Source: Rhizomicrobium sp. (GTDB taxonomy: Bacteria > Pseudomonadota > Alphaproteobacteria > Micropepsales > Micropepsaceae). From it: a stretch of DNA of 64,000 nucleotides. Below are positions 38,997 to 48,645 of the stretch, piece after piece. The stretch is taken from positions 733,241 to 797,240 of the forward strand of contig JBBCHM010000002.1 of the NCBI GenBank assembly GCA_037200045.1, in the 5' to 3' direction. The notes under the pieces were generated by a model. It did not search any database, was not told where the DNA came from, and was given only the letters and a program-made list of their open reading frames with translations. The translations under genes were made by a program, and so were the position numbers. Within the stretch, counting starts at the first letter, position 1. Each line of letters starts with the position of its first letter.

Positions 38997-40028
38997 TTAC
39001 TGTCCCGAGCCCTGGATCTGCTTCCAGCTGGCTTCGATCGCCTGCACCGCGTTGTCCGGCAGCGGCACGTAGATCAGACTCTTCGCCGCGTCGTCGCCAT
39101 TGGCGTAGGCCCATTTGAAGAACTTCAGCGTCTCGGCCGAGGCCGCCAGATCGGACGGCTGCTTGTACATCAGGATGTAGGTCGTCGCCGTGATCGGCCA
39201 GGAATCGGCGCCGGGCTGGTCGACGAGGATGATGTAGAAGTTGTTCTGCGCCGCGGACGCCCAATCCGCATGCGAGCCGGCCGCGCCGAAGGTGGCAAGC
39301 GACGGCTCGACGAGCTTGCCGTCCTTGTTCTGCATGCGGGCGTATTTCAGATGGTTCTGCAGGGCATAGGCGTATTCGACATAGCCGATCGAACCCGCGG
39401 TCTGCGCCACATTGCCGGCGACGCCCTCATTGCCCTTGGCGCCGATGCCGAGCGGCCAATCGACCGAGGTGTTCGCGCCGACATTGGTCTTCCACTCGCC
39501 GCTGACGCGCGACAGATAGGTCGAGTACACGAAGGTCGTGCCCGATCCGTCCGAACGATGCACGACGGCGATCGCCTGGCTCGGAAGGTTCACGCCCGGG
39601 TTGAGCTTCTTGATCGCCGGATCGTCCCAGCGAACGATGTGGCCGAGATAGATGTTGGCCAGGGTCGCACCGTCCAGCACGAGCTGGCCGGCGGCGACGC
39701 CCGGGATGTTGTAGACGGCCACGATGCCGCCGATCACGGTGGGGAACTGCACCAGGCCGGCCGCGTTGAGCTGGGCCGCCGGCAGGGGCATGTCGGAGGC
39801 GCCGAAGGTGACGGTGCGCGCCTTGATCTGCGCGATGCCGCCGCCGGAGCCGATCGACTGGTAGTTCAGGCCGACGCCGCTCACGCCCTTATAGGCCTGG
39901 GCCCATTTGGCGTAGATCGGATAGGGAAAGGTCGCGCCCGCGCCGGAAATTTCCGCGGCGACCGCGGCCGTCGCGGCGAACGCGATGCCCGCGAGCGCCG
40001 TGGCGATTAGTTTGAACGAAATTCTCAT
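38997..40028 (-). CDS. pstS: Phosphate ABC transporter substrate-binding protein PstS
   Basis: A 343-residue periplasmic phosphate-binding protein. A signal peptide (about residues 1-24, cut near AAVAAE) is followed by [40 protein letters not shown] and the phosphate loop [20 protein letters not shown]. No pstCAB genes are nearby. It follows an OprP-like porin on the same strand and probably shares its promoter. Confidence 0.96.
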   Translation of the reverse strand: MRISFKLIATALAGIAFAATAAVAAEISGAGATFPYPIYAKWAQAYKGVSGVGLNYQSIGSGGGIAQIKARTVTFGASDMPLPAAQLNAAGLVQFPTVIGGIVAVYNIPGVAAGQLVLDGATLANIYLGHIVRWDDPAIKKLNPGVNLPSQAIAVVHRSDGSGTTFVYSTYLSRVSGEWKTNVGANTSVDWPLGIGAKGNEGVAGNVAQTAGSIGYVEYAYALQNHLKYARMQNKDGKLVEPSLATFGAAGSHADWASAAQNNFYIILVDQPGADSWPITATTYILMYKQPSDLAASAETLKFFKWAYANGDDAAKSLIYVPLPDNAVQAIEASWKQIQGSGQ

Positions 40029-40046
40029 TGGATCCTCTTTCGGTCT

Positions 40047-40065
40047 GGAGAGCCTTGCACTCTCC
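40047..40065 (-). other. Hairpin between the porin gene and pstS
   Basis: GGAGAG-7 bases-CTCTCC lies between the porin stop and the pstS ribosome site (GAGGA). It could be a weak attenuator that sets the porin/PstS ratio; no U-tract is present. Confidence 0.35.
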
Positions 40066-40086
40066 GGTTATGCCCCAATCTTGCGA

Positions 40087-41733
40087 CTAGTTTGCGAACT
40101 GCAAACGCACGCCGACGATGTTCATGTCCTGTCCGTCGCGATTCGGGATCGCGAGCGTCCCCTTCTTCACGGTCACGATATTGTCGTCGATCATCAGGCG
40201 GATATTGCGGTTCATGTACCAGTTGAGCGCGATCGCAACGATCTTCTCGTCGCCGCCGAACACGCCGCTGGCGACATTGGTGTGCCAGTTGAGGTCGGTG
40301 TCGCTATAGCGCACCGCAAGTTCCCAGGCGCCCCAGGAATCGCCGCTCCAGGAGAAGGGCGCCGACGGGATCGGGGCCTGGAAGCCGCCGACTTCGTTGT
40401 TGATCGCGCCGGGCGTGTACTGCTTGGCCTCGCCGGTCAGGATCCACGAGCCTTCCAGATACCAGCCCGAGAAGGACGGATGGTCGATGACCACCGGACT
40501 TCCCAGCGACGGGTTGCGGTCGAGCGTGAACTCCGAATATTCGCCGCCGAGGAAGAAGTTGTTCCAGTTGCCGCCGAAGTCGACCGCGAACATGTCGGCC
40601 GTCTTGGCGTTGATGCCGCCGGTCGAGATCAGGCGCGTGCCGTCGACGCGGATTTCCGGACGATCCTGGAGATTGAACTGCGCCGTGCCGCCGTTGCTGC
40701 AGACCGGCGGGGTCGCCGTCGAGCAGCCCGAGCCGGCGACGCCGCCGGGGGTCACCGAACCGGAGCTGAACACATGCGCGCCGCTGGCGCCGATCTGGAC
40801 GTTCGACGCGACGCCATCCGTCCACAGACGTTCGGAGACGCGGCCCAGGATCTGGCTGTTCTCGTCGCCGCCATTGCCGTGGTTGTTGGCGGAGCCCGTC
40901 TTGTTGCCGGTATAGGCGAAGGTGCCGGCAAGGTTGTCGCCGCCCCATAGCGTGTCGGTCTTCTGCCAGCCGATTTCGATGCCGCGACGCGAGTCGCCCG
41001 CGCCGAAGCTGTCGGCCGCGATGTTGTCGATCTCCGGGCGCTCCAGGAAGATCAGCGAGGCCGAGGAAGTCGTGCCTTCGAACATGAAGGCCGGCTCGAT
41101 CACGCCGACGTTGAAGTGCCAATGCGGGATGCCGGTATAGGTGATGACCGCCTTGTTCAGGAGCGGGTCGCCTTCGCCGGCGGTCGGGTACGCGCCGCCC
41201 GTGCCGGCCGGAACCGGCGTGTTGCCGAGGCCGCCATTGGTGCCGCCCGCGTTCAAGCGCAATTCATAGGAGAAATCGTTGAAGACCTTGCCTTCGACGC
41301 CGAAATAGGCGCGGCGGATGACGGCGCCCGAGGACAGATCGCCCGGACCGGCAAAGCCGGCGGGATGCGTCGAGTCCTGCGAGAAGCCGGCGAAGTCGCT
41401 CTGGAAGCGCACGCGGAACGCCATCGTGAAGCGTCCGTCGCCCGACTTCACGGTCGGACGGCCGTTGTCGAAGCTCCAGGTCGTGTCGTTGAAGTTCTGC
41501 TCCAGCGTGGAAAGGCGGCTGTGGTCGGCGTTGCGATGCTCTTCGGCGGCGGCAAGCTCGGCTTCCAGCGCGTCGATGCGCGCGGAGAGCTCGGCATTGC
41601 TCGGGCCGGCGGCGGTGGCCGGCGGCGGCGCGGACGAATAGCTCGAATCGGACGACTTCGCGAAGCCGGCCCCCGACGACGCGACCAATGCGACCACGGC
41701 AACCGTGGTCAGCAGAAACGATTTCCCTTGCAT
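40087..41733 (-). CDS. OprP/OprO-like phosphate-selective porin
   Basis: A 548-residue outer-membrane protein. The signal peptide (about residues 1-26) is followed by a coiled-coil segment (NAELSARIDALEAELAAAEE) and a barrel domain of the OprO/OprP family (PTVKSGDGRFTMAFRVRFQS, SGAVIRRAYFGVEGKVFNDF), ending in a Phe-containing strand VRLQFAN. I chose the ATG at 41733; one at 41748 is also open. A possible Pho box lies about 90 bp upstream, and pstS follows, so phosphate uptake across the outer membrane is the likely role. Confidence 0.9.
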   Translation of the reverse strand: MQGKSFLLTTVAVVALVASSGAGFAKSSDSSYSSAPPPATAAGPSNAELSARIDALEAELAAAEEHRNADHSRLSTLEQNFNDTTWSFDNGRPTVKSGDGRFTMAFRVRFQSDFAGFSQDSTHPAGFAGPGDLSSGAVIRRAYFGVEGKVFNDFSYELRLNAGGTNGGLGNTPVPAGTGGAYPTAGEGDPLLNKAVITYTGIPHWHFNVGVIEPAFMFEGTTSSASLIFLERPEIDNIAADSFGAGDSRRGIEIGWQKTDTLWGGDNLAGTFAYTGNKTGSANNHGNGGDENSQILGRVSERLWTDGVASNVQIGASGAHVFSSGSVTPGGVAGSGCSTATPPVCSNGGTAQFNLQDRPEIRVDGTRLISTGGINAKTADMFAVDFGGNWNNFFLGGEYSEFTLDRNPSLGSPVVIDHPSFSGWYLEGSWILTGEAKQYTPGAINNEVGGFQAPIPSAPFSWSGDSWGAWELAVRYSDTDLNWHTNVASGVFGGDEKIVAIALNWYMNRNIRLMIDDNIVTVKKGTLAIPNRDGQDMNIVGVRLQFAN

Positions 41734-41822
41734 GGAACCCCTCTTCAAAATGGTTTGGAAAGGGTCTGCCCGGATGTCGTGCCCTTCCGCGGCGCTTCTT
41801 TTCAGCGGTGGGTAACGGCGGA

Positions 41823-41840
41823 GTGACGTATTTGTGAAGC
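41823..41840 (-). promoter_or_regulatory. Possible Pho box upstream of the porin-pstS unit
   Basis: On the minus strand two 7-bp half sites, GCTTCAC and ACGTCAC, are separated by AAAT. The Pho box consensus is two CTGTCAT-like repeats separated by 4 bp of A/T. The match is imperfect (about 12 of 18) but both the spacing and the neighbouring genes fit PhoB control. Confidence 0.4.
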
Positions 41841-41949
41841 TAATGCGACACAGATCGCGGCATGCCGTTTCGGGGCATTCCGGCGTGACATCCCGGGCAC
41901 AGCCGCGAAAAAAGGCATTTCGGGGCGCCCCGCAGGGGCCGCGAGGCCG

Positions 41950-42435
41950 CTAGGTCGCCTGCGCCAGCGCGCCGTATTTGCCGCGATAGAAGACGAGCGG
42001 CGGGCCGCTGTCCTGGCGCGCGAAATGGACGACGCGGCCGATCAGGATCGCGTGGTCGCCGGCATCGTGCACCGTCTGCGCCTCGCATTCGAAGACCGCC
42101 AGGGCATCGGCCAGCGCCGGCGGGCCGAGTGTGGTGACACTGAGCGCGATTCCGTCGAGGCTGTGATTGCCCCGGCTCGCCAGCCGCGACGACACGTCCT
42201 GGTGCGCCGTGCCGAGGATGCTGACCGTGTAGCAATCCGCCTTGGTGAACGCCTCGTAACGATCCGATTTGCGATCCATGCACCACAGCACCAGCGGCGG
42301 ATCGAGCGAGACCGAGGTGAAGGAATTCACGGTGATGCCCAGGTGATGCTCGGCGCTGACCTTGGTGGTCACGACGGCGACGCCGGTCGGGTAGCTTCCC
42401 AGCGCGGTGCGGAAGGCGCGGGTATCGAAGGTCAT
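41950..42435 (-). CDS. Flavin reductase family protein
   Basis: A 161-residue FMN-binding split-barrel protein of the HpaC type, which supplies reduced flavin to a monooxygenase. Motifs: SYPTGVAVVTTKV near residue 14, GITVNSFTSVSLDPPLVLWC near 33-52, and the end GPPLVFYRGKYGALAQ. No partner monooxygenase is adjacent. Divergent from motB. Confidence 0.92.
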   Translation of the reverse strand: MTFDTRAFRTALGSYPTGVAVVTTKVSAEHHLGITVNSFTSVSLDPPLVLWCMDRKSDRYEAFTKADCYTVSILGTAHQDVSSRLASRGNHSLDGIALSVTTLGPPALADALAVFECEAQTVHDAGDHAILIGRVVHFARQDSGPPLVFYRGKYGALAQAT

Positions 42436-42550
42436 GGCGTTTCACACTCGGTTAAGCGGCGGTCAGGCATTGTTCGCACGTTAGGCGAGGCATGGCGCGG
42501 CGCAAAGACCGCTCCACCCGTCTGCGGGTATTAGAGCGGGATCAAGGGCC

Positions 42551-43471
42551 ATGGCCAGCGACGGCGCGGTCGTCATCAAACGCATCAAGAAGGGCGGGCA
42601 CGGCGGCCATCACGGTGGCGCGTGGAAGGTCGCCTATGCCGACTTCGTGACCGCGATGATGGCGTTCTTCCTTCTCATGTGGCTGATCAACACGACCACG
42701 CCCGAACAGAAGCGCGGCATCGCGGATTACTTCGCGCCGCAGAGCATCGCCGAAACCGTCAGCGGCGCCGGCAATGTGCTCGGCGGCAAGGTGATGAGCG
42801 AGGACAGCTCCAAGGCCGGCGGCGCGGCGTCGGTGTTCCAGAAGAACAGCCCGACCTCGCCCGCCACGCCGACTCATTCGACCCAGGCCGGCACCGCCCA
42901 TGGCGGCGCGACGGACGCCAGCAGCCAGGGCGCGGCGGGCGCGGCCGACGGCACCGGCACGGCCTCGACCCAGGACGGCGATTTCGAGCACGCCGCCGAG
43001 GCGATCCACCAGGCGATCCAGGACAATCCCGACATCGCGACGCTCTCCAAGCAGGTGATCATCGACAACACGCCGGAGGGGCTGCGCATCCAGCTCGTCG
43101 ACCAGGACGGACGGCCGATGTTCCAGCCGGGAACCGCCGAGCCGATGCCCTATACCAAGCGGCTGCTGGCGGAGATCGGCAAGATCATCGACCGGCTGCC
43201 GAACCGGGTGTCGATCGGCGGCCACACCGAGGCGACCCCGTTCGAGGGGCCGAACGGCATGACCAATTGGGAATTGTCCTCGGCGCGGGCCAACGCGGCG
43301 CGGGCGCTGCTCACATCGGGCGGCCTCGTCCAGGACCGCATTTATGAAGTGGCCGGCAAGGCGGGCTCGGAGCCGCTCCTGCCGGAGGACCCCAACGCCT
43401 CGGCCAACCGCCGGCTCAGCATCGTCCTGCTGCGCGAGGCGCCGCCGGTGGCGCCGGGCCATCAACTCTGA
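42551..43471 (+). CDS. motB: Flagellar motor protein MotB
   Basis: A 306-residue stator protein. After a basic N-terminus one TM segment carries the proton-binding Asp in YADFVTAMMAFFLLMWLIN (about residues 30-48). A Gly/Ala/Thr-rich linker leads to an OmpA-like peptidoglycan-binding domain with RVSIGGHTEATPFEG and NWELSSARANAARALL near 235-260. No motA is next to it. The neighbouring bpt gene begins 69 bp downstream. Confidence 0.94.
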   Translation: MASDGAVVIKRIKKGGHGGHHGGAWKVAYADFVTAMMAFFLLMWLINTTTPEQKRGIADYFAPQSIAETVSGAGNVLGGKVMSEDSSKAGGAASVFQKNSPTSPATPTHSTQAGTAHGGATDASSQGAAGAADGTGTASTQDGDFEHAAEAIHQAIQDNPDIATLSKQVIIDNTPEGLRIQLVDQDGRPMFQPGTAEPMPYTKRLLAEIGKIIDRLPNRVSIGGHTEATPFEGPNGMTNWELSSARANAARALLTSGGLVQDRIYEVAGKAGSEPLLPEDPNASANRRLSIVLLREAPPVAPGHQL

Positions 43472-43540
43472 TCGACCGCCGGACTGGCGTACGCGCCCGA
43501 AGTTTTGTCATAGTCGCGGGGTGGGAGTCCGGGTTCGCAC

Positions 43541-44272
43541 GTGACCGAGCAGCATAACGCACGCGTACCGCAGTTTTTCCTGACGCCCGGCGGGCCGTGC
43601 CCCTATTTGCCCGGCCGGATCGAGCGCAAGGTGTTCGCGCGGCTGTCCGGCACCTTCGCCCAGCCGCTGAGCGAGGCGCTGACCCATTCCGGCTTTCGCC
43701 GCAGCCAGTCGATCGCCTACCGCCCGGCCTGCGAGGGCTGTTCGGCCTGCGTCTCGGTCCGCATCCTGGTCAACGCGTTCGAGATCTCCCGCAGCTTCCG
43801 GCGGGTGGAAAAGCACAATGCCGACCTGGTGCGCAGCGAGGTCGTGGCGGAGGCGACACGCGAGCAGTTCGCGCTGCTGCGGACCTATCTGGATTCGCGC
43901 CACGCCGGCGGCGGCATGTCGGACATGGGACTGTTCGACTATGTCGCCATGGTCGAGGAGACACCGGTCGAAACCCAGATCATCGAATACCGCCGGCCGA
44001 CCAATGACGGACGGCCCGGCGCGCTGATCGCCTGCGCCCTGACCGACGTGCTGCGCGACGGCGTGTCGATGGTCTACAGCTTCTTCCATCCGGGCGAGGA
44101 CGCGCGCAGCCTGGGCACCTTCATGATCCTCGACCACATCCGCGACGCCAAGAGCCGCGGGCTGCCGCATGTCTATCTCGGCTATTGGGTCGAGGGCAGC
44201 GAGAAGATGTCCTACAAGACCCGCTTCCGCCCGATGGAAGCGCTCGGCCGCGAAGGCTGGGCGCGGATTTAG
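43541..44272 (+). CDS. bpt: Aspartate/glutamate leucyl(arginyl)-transferase
   Basis: A 243-residue aminoacyl-tRNA-protein transferase that adds a destabilising residue to N-terminal Asp or Glu and so feeds proteins to ClpS/ClpAP. Motifs: [32 protein letters not shown] (Cys-rich N-terminal domain) and [19 protein letters not shown] near the end. The start is GTG at 43541. A short duplication (GAAGGCTGGGCGCG) spans its stop codon. Confidence 0.95.
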   Translation: MTEQHNARVPQFFLTPGGPCPYLPGRIERKVFARLSGTFAQPLSEALTHSGFRRSQSIAYRPACEGCSACVSVRILVNAFEISRSFRRVEKHNADLVRSEVVAEATREQFALLRTYLDSRHAGGGMSDMGLFDYVAMVEETPVETQIIEYRRPTNDGRPGALIACALTDVLRDGVSMVYSFFHPGEDARSLGTFMILDHIRDAKSRGLPHVYLGYWVEGSEKMSYKTRFRPMEALGREGWARI

Positions 44273-44827
44273 AAGGCTGGGCGCGCATTCGAATGCGAAA
44301 GGCGGTTCGAATGGGGGAAACGTCCCGCAGCGCCTTGATGCACCTTCCGTTTCGGTGAGGGTAGTTGTTCCGACTTCCCGACGCCGCGTGCGACCGCCGT
44401 CCGAACGCTTACAATTTTTGGGATTTAGAGGAGATGGTGCTTGGACCGACTCGGTTCAAGGGGGGTGCTAAATGGTTTCGCCTTCGTGCCTTCAGCGTAT
44501 CGGCATGGCTTGGGCAAATTTCGCTGCCCGCCGTGCTCTGGTTAGACGACCGACTTAAGTTCGCTGGTGGCGACTTAATCATGATCATGCCATCTCCCAG
44601 GTTTGCGTAAGATTCTGTCACTATGTTACAGAAACGACGAAGGCCGCACCGTTTGGGAACGACCCGTCCGATGCGGCCTTAGCCTACGTTTTTAACATGC
44701 GGTCTTTCCGCACTAAGCATCACCTCGATTCGGTTCCGCCGGTTGGGACGGGGTTAGAGGTTAGCGGGCGTGACCCGCCGGGATCGGGCTTCGGTGATTG
44801 CACACCGGGCCTGATTTCGTTTTCTGG
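44273..44827. other. Gene-free stretch between bpt and the DUF5343 gene
   Basis: About 555 bp. It holds a perfect 14-bp palindrome CGCATTCGAATGCG (44284-44297) and a 9-bp inverted repeat AAGGCCGCA/TGCGGCCTT with a 23-base loop (44640-44680), which may be a terminator for one side. Open frames here (for example 44365-44610) have no family resemblance and atypical composition; I see no gene. It probably marks the left end of inserted DNA carrying the DUF5343 gene. Confidence 0.5.
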
Positions 44828-45547
44828 CTATGCGCTGCCGGAATTTTCCTTGTCCGCTTCGGCCTGCGTGATGATCGGAATGCTAAAGTCCAGCGTCGCG
44901 CCGAACAGTGCGACAAACTTATCGCGCGTCGCCTTCGTCCATCCCTTACCATCCTGCGGAATGCTCGCCATCAGGCCGGCAAGCGCTGGCGGCATATTAG
45001 ATTGGATGTGCGACTTCTCGCGCCCCGCCGCGACAAACGACGACGATTTTATAGCCGGCGTAGAGACTGCGCGGCCTCGCGGCTTAGCCGTCGGCGTGGT
45101 GCGCGGTGCCGGCGACTTCTCCGGCCTGATGCCGGCAGCAGCGTATAGCCCGCAAAACAACGTCACCATCCGGTCTTGCTGGCCAAGCGGATTATAGCTG
45201 CGGAATGCATCGCGTACCTGCGTGTCCGTCGCCGTTGCCGGATCGATGATCGTCAGCACATCGGCGTATGCACCGTTCAACCATTCGGCAAGACGCTTCT
45301 GATATTCGCCCTGTGGTGCGAGACGGAGGCTTTCCAGTGTTGGCGTCGGCGCGCCGCTCTCATCAATCAAGTCCAACGCCTGCAGAGCGTACAAGGTCCG
45401 TGGGCGGAGACTTTCGGTGATCCCGACACGCCCAAGCACGTCCGCCGTGATCGGCGTTCCCAGACCCCTACTGCGATAGCGGGTGATGATCTCCAACACC
45501 GCGGAGGGCGGAGCATAGGGGCCCGAACGGTCGGCAGTAACGGCCAT
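44828..45547 (-). CDS. DUF5343 domain-containing protein
   Basis: A 239-residue protein. The N-terminal 140 residues fit DUF5343: PYAPPSAVLEIITRYRSRG, LQALDLIDESGAPTPTLESL, LAEWLNGAYADVLTIIDPAT and DAFRSYNPLGQQDRMVTLFC. A Pro/Thr-rich linker leads to a second short block (GWTKATRDKFVALFGATLDF). The function is unknown; in many genomes DUF5343 genes lie in mobile or defence islands. It is flanked by AT-rich non-coding DNA, and an inverted repeat precedes it. Confidence 0.8.
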   Translation of the reverse strand: MAVTADRSGPYAPPSAVLEIITRYRSRGLGTPITADVLGRVGITESLRPRTLYALQALDLIDESGAPTPTLESLRLAPQGEYQKRLAEWLNGAYADVLTIIDPATATDTQVRDAFRSYNPLGQQDRMVTLFCGLYAAAGIRPEKSPAPRTTPTAKPRGRAVSTPAIKSSSFVAAGREKSHIQSNMPPALAGLMASIPQDGKGWTKATRDKFVALFGATLDFSIPIITQAEADKENSGSA

Positions 45548-46009
45548 GGCAGTGACACTCTGTTTCGACTACAGCGGAAACGTACCAGAAGTTACGAAAA
45601 AATCAATATTCGTTCCCGTACAATTTCTGCCACGAATATTCCATAGTAACTCATTGTAATATATACATTTTACTTTTTGTCTTTGAGACATTCACGGAAA
45701 CGTGCGATATCATTTTGAACGGATGAATAAAATTGCAGCGGTGTTTCTCTCCCCTAGGTTGCCAATTTGTTTGCGACTCCTCGCCGCCGTATCGGCCAAA
45801 ATTAATCTTTCAAGCGATTGCTTTTACTAGCTAGGAAGTGGAAGCGAAAGAGAAATTCCTTGGCTCATCGGCGCTGGACGGACAGTATAAAAGCTGCCAG
45901 AAATTGTCGGGTGACAACGTTATCAATATCTATGAAACCGTACTCGTCCAATCCGATTTACTATTGTGACGCCGAAACTCAGCGCTGGACATACAGCACG
46001 CGTGTCGCC
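45548..46009. other. AT-rich region without a convincing gene
   Basis: About 460 bp, much richer in A/T than the flanks. A short frame 45838-45969 (+, GTG start, 43 residues, MEAKEKFLGSSALDGQYKSC) has a natural composition and may be a gene remnant, but it has an in-frame stop 6 bp upstream and no ribosome site. The composition and the lone DUF5343 gene suggest acquired DNA. Confidence 0.45.
45605..45640. promoter_or_regulatory. Inverted repeat upstream of the DUF5343 gene
   Basis: AATATTCGT and ACGAATATT form a perfect 9-bp inverted repeat with an 18-bp spacer, 58-93 bp before the DUF5343 start. It could be a dimeric repressor site; which protein would bind is unknown. Confidence 0.45.
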
Positions 46010-46498
46010 TCAGACCGACCGCCACATTTCCAGTTCATCGTAGAACAGCCCGTCGATCTTCATCGAACGCGGCTTGCGGCCGGTGATCGTGAAGCCGTGG
46101 CGCTCGTATAATCGGATGGCGCGGGCGTTTTCGGATTCGACCGTCAGAACAAGCTGTTCCGCCCTGCCCTTCGCGTAGTCGATGAAGTTCGTCATCAGCG
46201 CGTCGGCGGTCCCCGAGCCGCGCGCGGCCGCGCGGACATACATCGCGCCCAGATGGGCGACATGCGCCGTCTTCTTCGAAGTGGCCTCCGTCGAGAAGGC
46301 GTTGATGCCCGCGAGCGCGCCATCGACAAAGGCGCCGAACCAGACGCGCGTATCCGTCCAGTCGCGCCAGCGCGCGATCGGATAGGCGCCCTCGACATCG
46401 GGATCGGCACTGAACGCGGTCGGGTGCAGGCGCAGCGCTTCGAGCCGGATGTCGCGCAGCGCCTGTGCATCGTCGGCGGTCAGGCGGCGGACGCTCAC
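46010..46498 (-). CDS. GNAT family N-acetyltransferase
   Basis: A 162-residue GCN5-type acetyltransferase. It starts with GTG at 46498, overlapping the metG stop (GTGA). The acetyl-CoA region reads HVAHLGAMYVRAAARGSGTA near residues 83-102 and the C-terminal motif is ENARAIRLYERHGFTITGR. The open frame continues through metG in another phase, but that part is not coding. Substrate unknown. Confidence 0.9.
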   Translation of the reverse strand: MSVRRLTADDAQALRDIRLEALRLHPTAFSADPDVEGAYPIARWRDWTDTRVWFGAFVDGALAGINAFSTEATSKKTAHVAHLGAMYVRAAARGSGTADALMTNFIDYAKGRAEQLVLTVESENARAIRLYERHGFTITGRKPRSMKIDGLFYDELEMWRSV

Positions 46499-48207
46499 GT
46501 GGACGTGCCGCCGAAGCGCGCCCGCCATTGCGCGACCTGCTCGTCGGTGATCTTGGCGAACAGCACCGGCGGCGGATCGATCGGCTGGCCGGGTTCGAGC
46601 TGGCCGAGGAAGCGCGCCATCGGCTCGTCCGGCCAGGGGACGATCGGCGGCGCGGCCATGATCGCCTGGTGGATGTGGCGCGCGATGGTCGGCATCACCG
46701 GCCAGCACAGATGGCCCAGCAAGTGCACGAGGTTGAGGCCCATGCGGACGCCCGCCGCGGCGCGGTCGCGGTCGGTCTTGATCGCGGTCCAGGGCGCGGC
46801 CCGCGTGATGTATTCGTTGGCGACGACGCAGATCGCGCGCAGCTCGGCGAGCGCCTTGCGGAATTCGCAATTCTCCAGATAATCCGTGTACTGAGCGATC
46901 AGCGCGTCGAGCTCGGCGCAGACGGCGGCTTCCTCCGGCCCATAGGCGCCCTCGCCCGGCACCTTGGCGTCGAACTTGGACGCGCAGTATTTGGTGATCC
47001 GGTTGACGAAATTGCCCAGGACGTCGTTGAGGTCCTTGTTGATGACGCCGGCGAAATGTTCCCAGGTGAAGTTGGTGTCCGAACTCTCCGGCGCGTTCGC
47101 CATCAGGTAATAGCGCCAGTAGTCGGCCGGCAGGATGTCGAGCGCGCCGTCCATGAAGATGCCGCGCTTGCCGGAGGTCGAGAACTTGCCGCCGTCGTAA
47201 TTGATGTAGTTGAAGCCCTTCAGCCGGTCGACCTTGTGCCAGGGCTCGGCGGTGCCCAGGATCATCGCGGGGAAGATGATGGTGTGGAAGGGCACGTTGT
47301 CCTTGCCCATGAACTCGACATAGGTGACGTCCTTGGCGTCGTACCACCAGCTTCGCCACGCCGCGTCGTCGAGCTGGTTCTTGTCGGCCCATTCCTTGGT
47401 GGCGGCGATGTATTCGATCGGCGCGTCGAACCAGACGTAGAACACCTTGCCCTTGAGCGCGCCGTCGGCGATGTCGTCGGGTACGGGAAAGCCCCATTCC
47501 AGGTCGCGGGTGATGCCGCGGTCCTGCAGGCCCTCGTCCAGCCATTTGTTGGCGATGGAGCTGACGAGCACCGGCCAGTCGTTCCGGTGGCCGGCGATCC
47601 AGGCGCGCAGTTCGTCGACGAATTTCGACTGCTTGAGGAACAGATGCACGCTGTCGCGGATCTCGATGTCCTTGGCGCCGGAGACCGCCGAGCGCGGGTC
47701 GATCAGGTCGACCGGATCGAGCACCCGGGTGCAGTTCTCGCACTGGTCGCCGCGGGCGCGGTCATAGCCGCAATGCGGACAGGTGCCGATGACATAGCGG
47801 TCGGGCAGGAAGCGGCCGTCGGTCGCCGAATAGGCCTGCTTGGTGGTGCGCACGTCGAGATGGCCGTTGGCCCACAGCCGGCGCGCGAAATGCCAGGTCA
47901 GCTCGCGGTTCTGGCCCGAGGAGGAGCGGCCGAAATGGTCCCAGGAGAGGCCGAAGCGGGCGCCGAGATCGGCCTGCACCGCGTGCCATTTGTCGCAATA
48001 TTCGGCGACGGGGATGCCGTCCTCGGCGGCGGCGAGCTCGATGGGCGCGCCGTGCTCGTCGGTGGCGCAGATCGCCAGCGTCTCATAGCCCCTGGCCCGG
48101 CAGAAGCGGGCATAGACGTCCGCCGGCAGCATCGAGCCGACGAGGTTGCCCAGATGCTTGACGCCGTTGACGGACGGGATGGCGGAGGTGATGAGGACGC
48201 GTTTCAT
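46495..48207 (-). CDS. metG: Methionyl-tRNA synthetase
   Basis: A 570-residue class I synthetase that charges tRNA-Met. The HIGH-type motif is in VNGVKHLGNLVGS near residue 14-26, a zinc knuckle in CPHCGYDRARGDQCENC near 145, and the KMSKS-type loop reads KFSTSGKRG near 335. It lacks the C-terminal dimerisation domain found in many relatives. ATG 48207 is the natural start (MKRVLITSAIPSVNG). The acetyltransferase overlaps its end. Confidence 0.95.
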   Translation of the reverse strand: MKRVLITSAIPSVNGVKHLGNLVGSMLPADVYARFCRARGYETLAICATDEHGAPIELAAAEDGIPVAEYCDKWHAVQADLGARFGLSWDHFGRSSSGQNRELTWHFARRLWANGHLDVRTTKQAYSATDGRFLPDRYVIGTCPHCGYDRARGDQCENCTRVLDPVDLIDPRSAVSGAKDIEIRDSVHLFLKQSKFVDELRAWIAGHRNDWPVLVSSIANKWLDEGLQDRGITRDLEWGFPVPDDIADGALKGKVFYVWFDAPIEYIAATKEWADKNQLDDAAWRSWWYDAKDVTYVEFMGKDNVPFHTIIFPAMILGTAEPWHKVDRLKGFNYINYDGGKFSTSGKRGIFMDGALDILPADYWRYYLMANAPESSDTNFTWEHFAGVINKDLNDVLGNFVNRITKYCASKFDAKVPGEGAYGPEEAAVCAELDALIAQYTDYLENCEFRKALAELRAICVVANEYITRAAPWTAIKTDRDRAAAGVRMGLNLVHLLGHLCWPVMPTIARHIHQAIMAAPPIVPWPDEPMARFLGQLEPGQPIDPPPVLFAKITDEQVAQWRARFGGTST

Positions 48208-48351
48208 GGCCGGCTCGAAAAGGGCGCGCAGATTAGCGGGATGCGCGGGCGCGTCCACCCTTAAGGGGGCGGGGCGGCAATGCAAAGGTCGCGGCGGCGG
48301 CCGCCGGCCGGCTTGCCTAGGCGGCGCGATCTCAGTATCCCGGGGACGCCG

Positions 48352-48426
<75 letters not shown>

Positions 48427-48645
48427 GTTTTATTCAATATATTCAACTATTTAATCGGCAGTCCACATCTGGCGCATAATCCGACGCAGATTTTATGCGC
48501 AATTTATCTGCAACTCAAAATGCCCGCAGACCCACTAGGAAGGCGCAGGAGAGGCGTTGTTTCCGGCCCTCCTTGGATAGCTTCGCGCCGCCAACCACGC
48601 GCCAGAGCGCGGGCTTGCGAGTCGGCGACGGCAGCTCGACCGGCG

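Noticed and set aside
44365-44610. Possible 81-residue gene
   Set aside because: No ribosome site, no motif, and it lies in a region of disturbed composition with unrelated palindromes.
45818-46111. Possible 97-residue gene
   Set aside because: It overlaps the real GNAT gene at its 3' end and has no coherent composition; the other frame at 45838 looks more natural but is too short to call.
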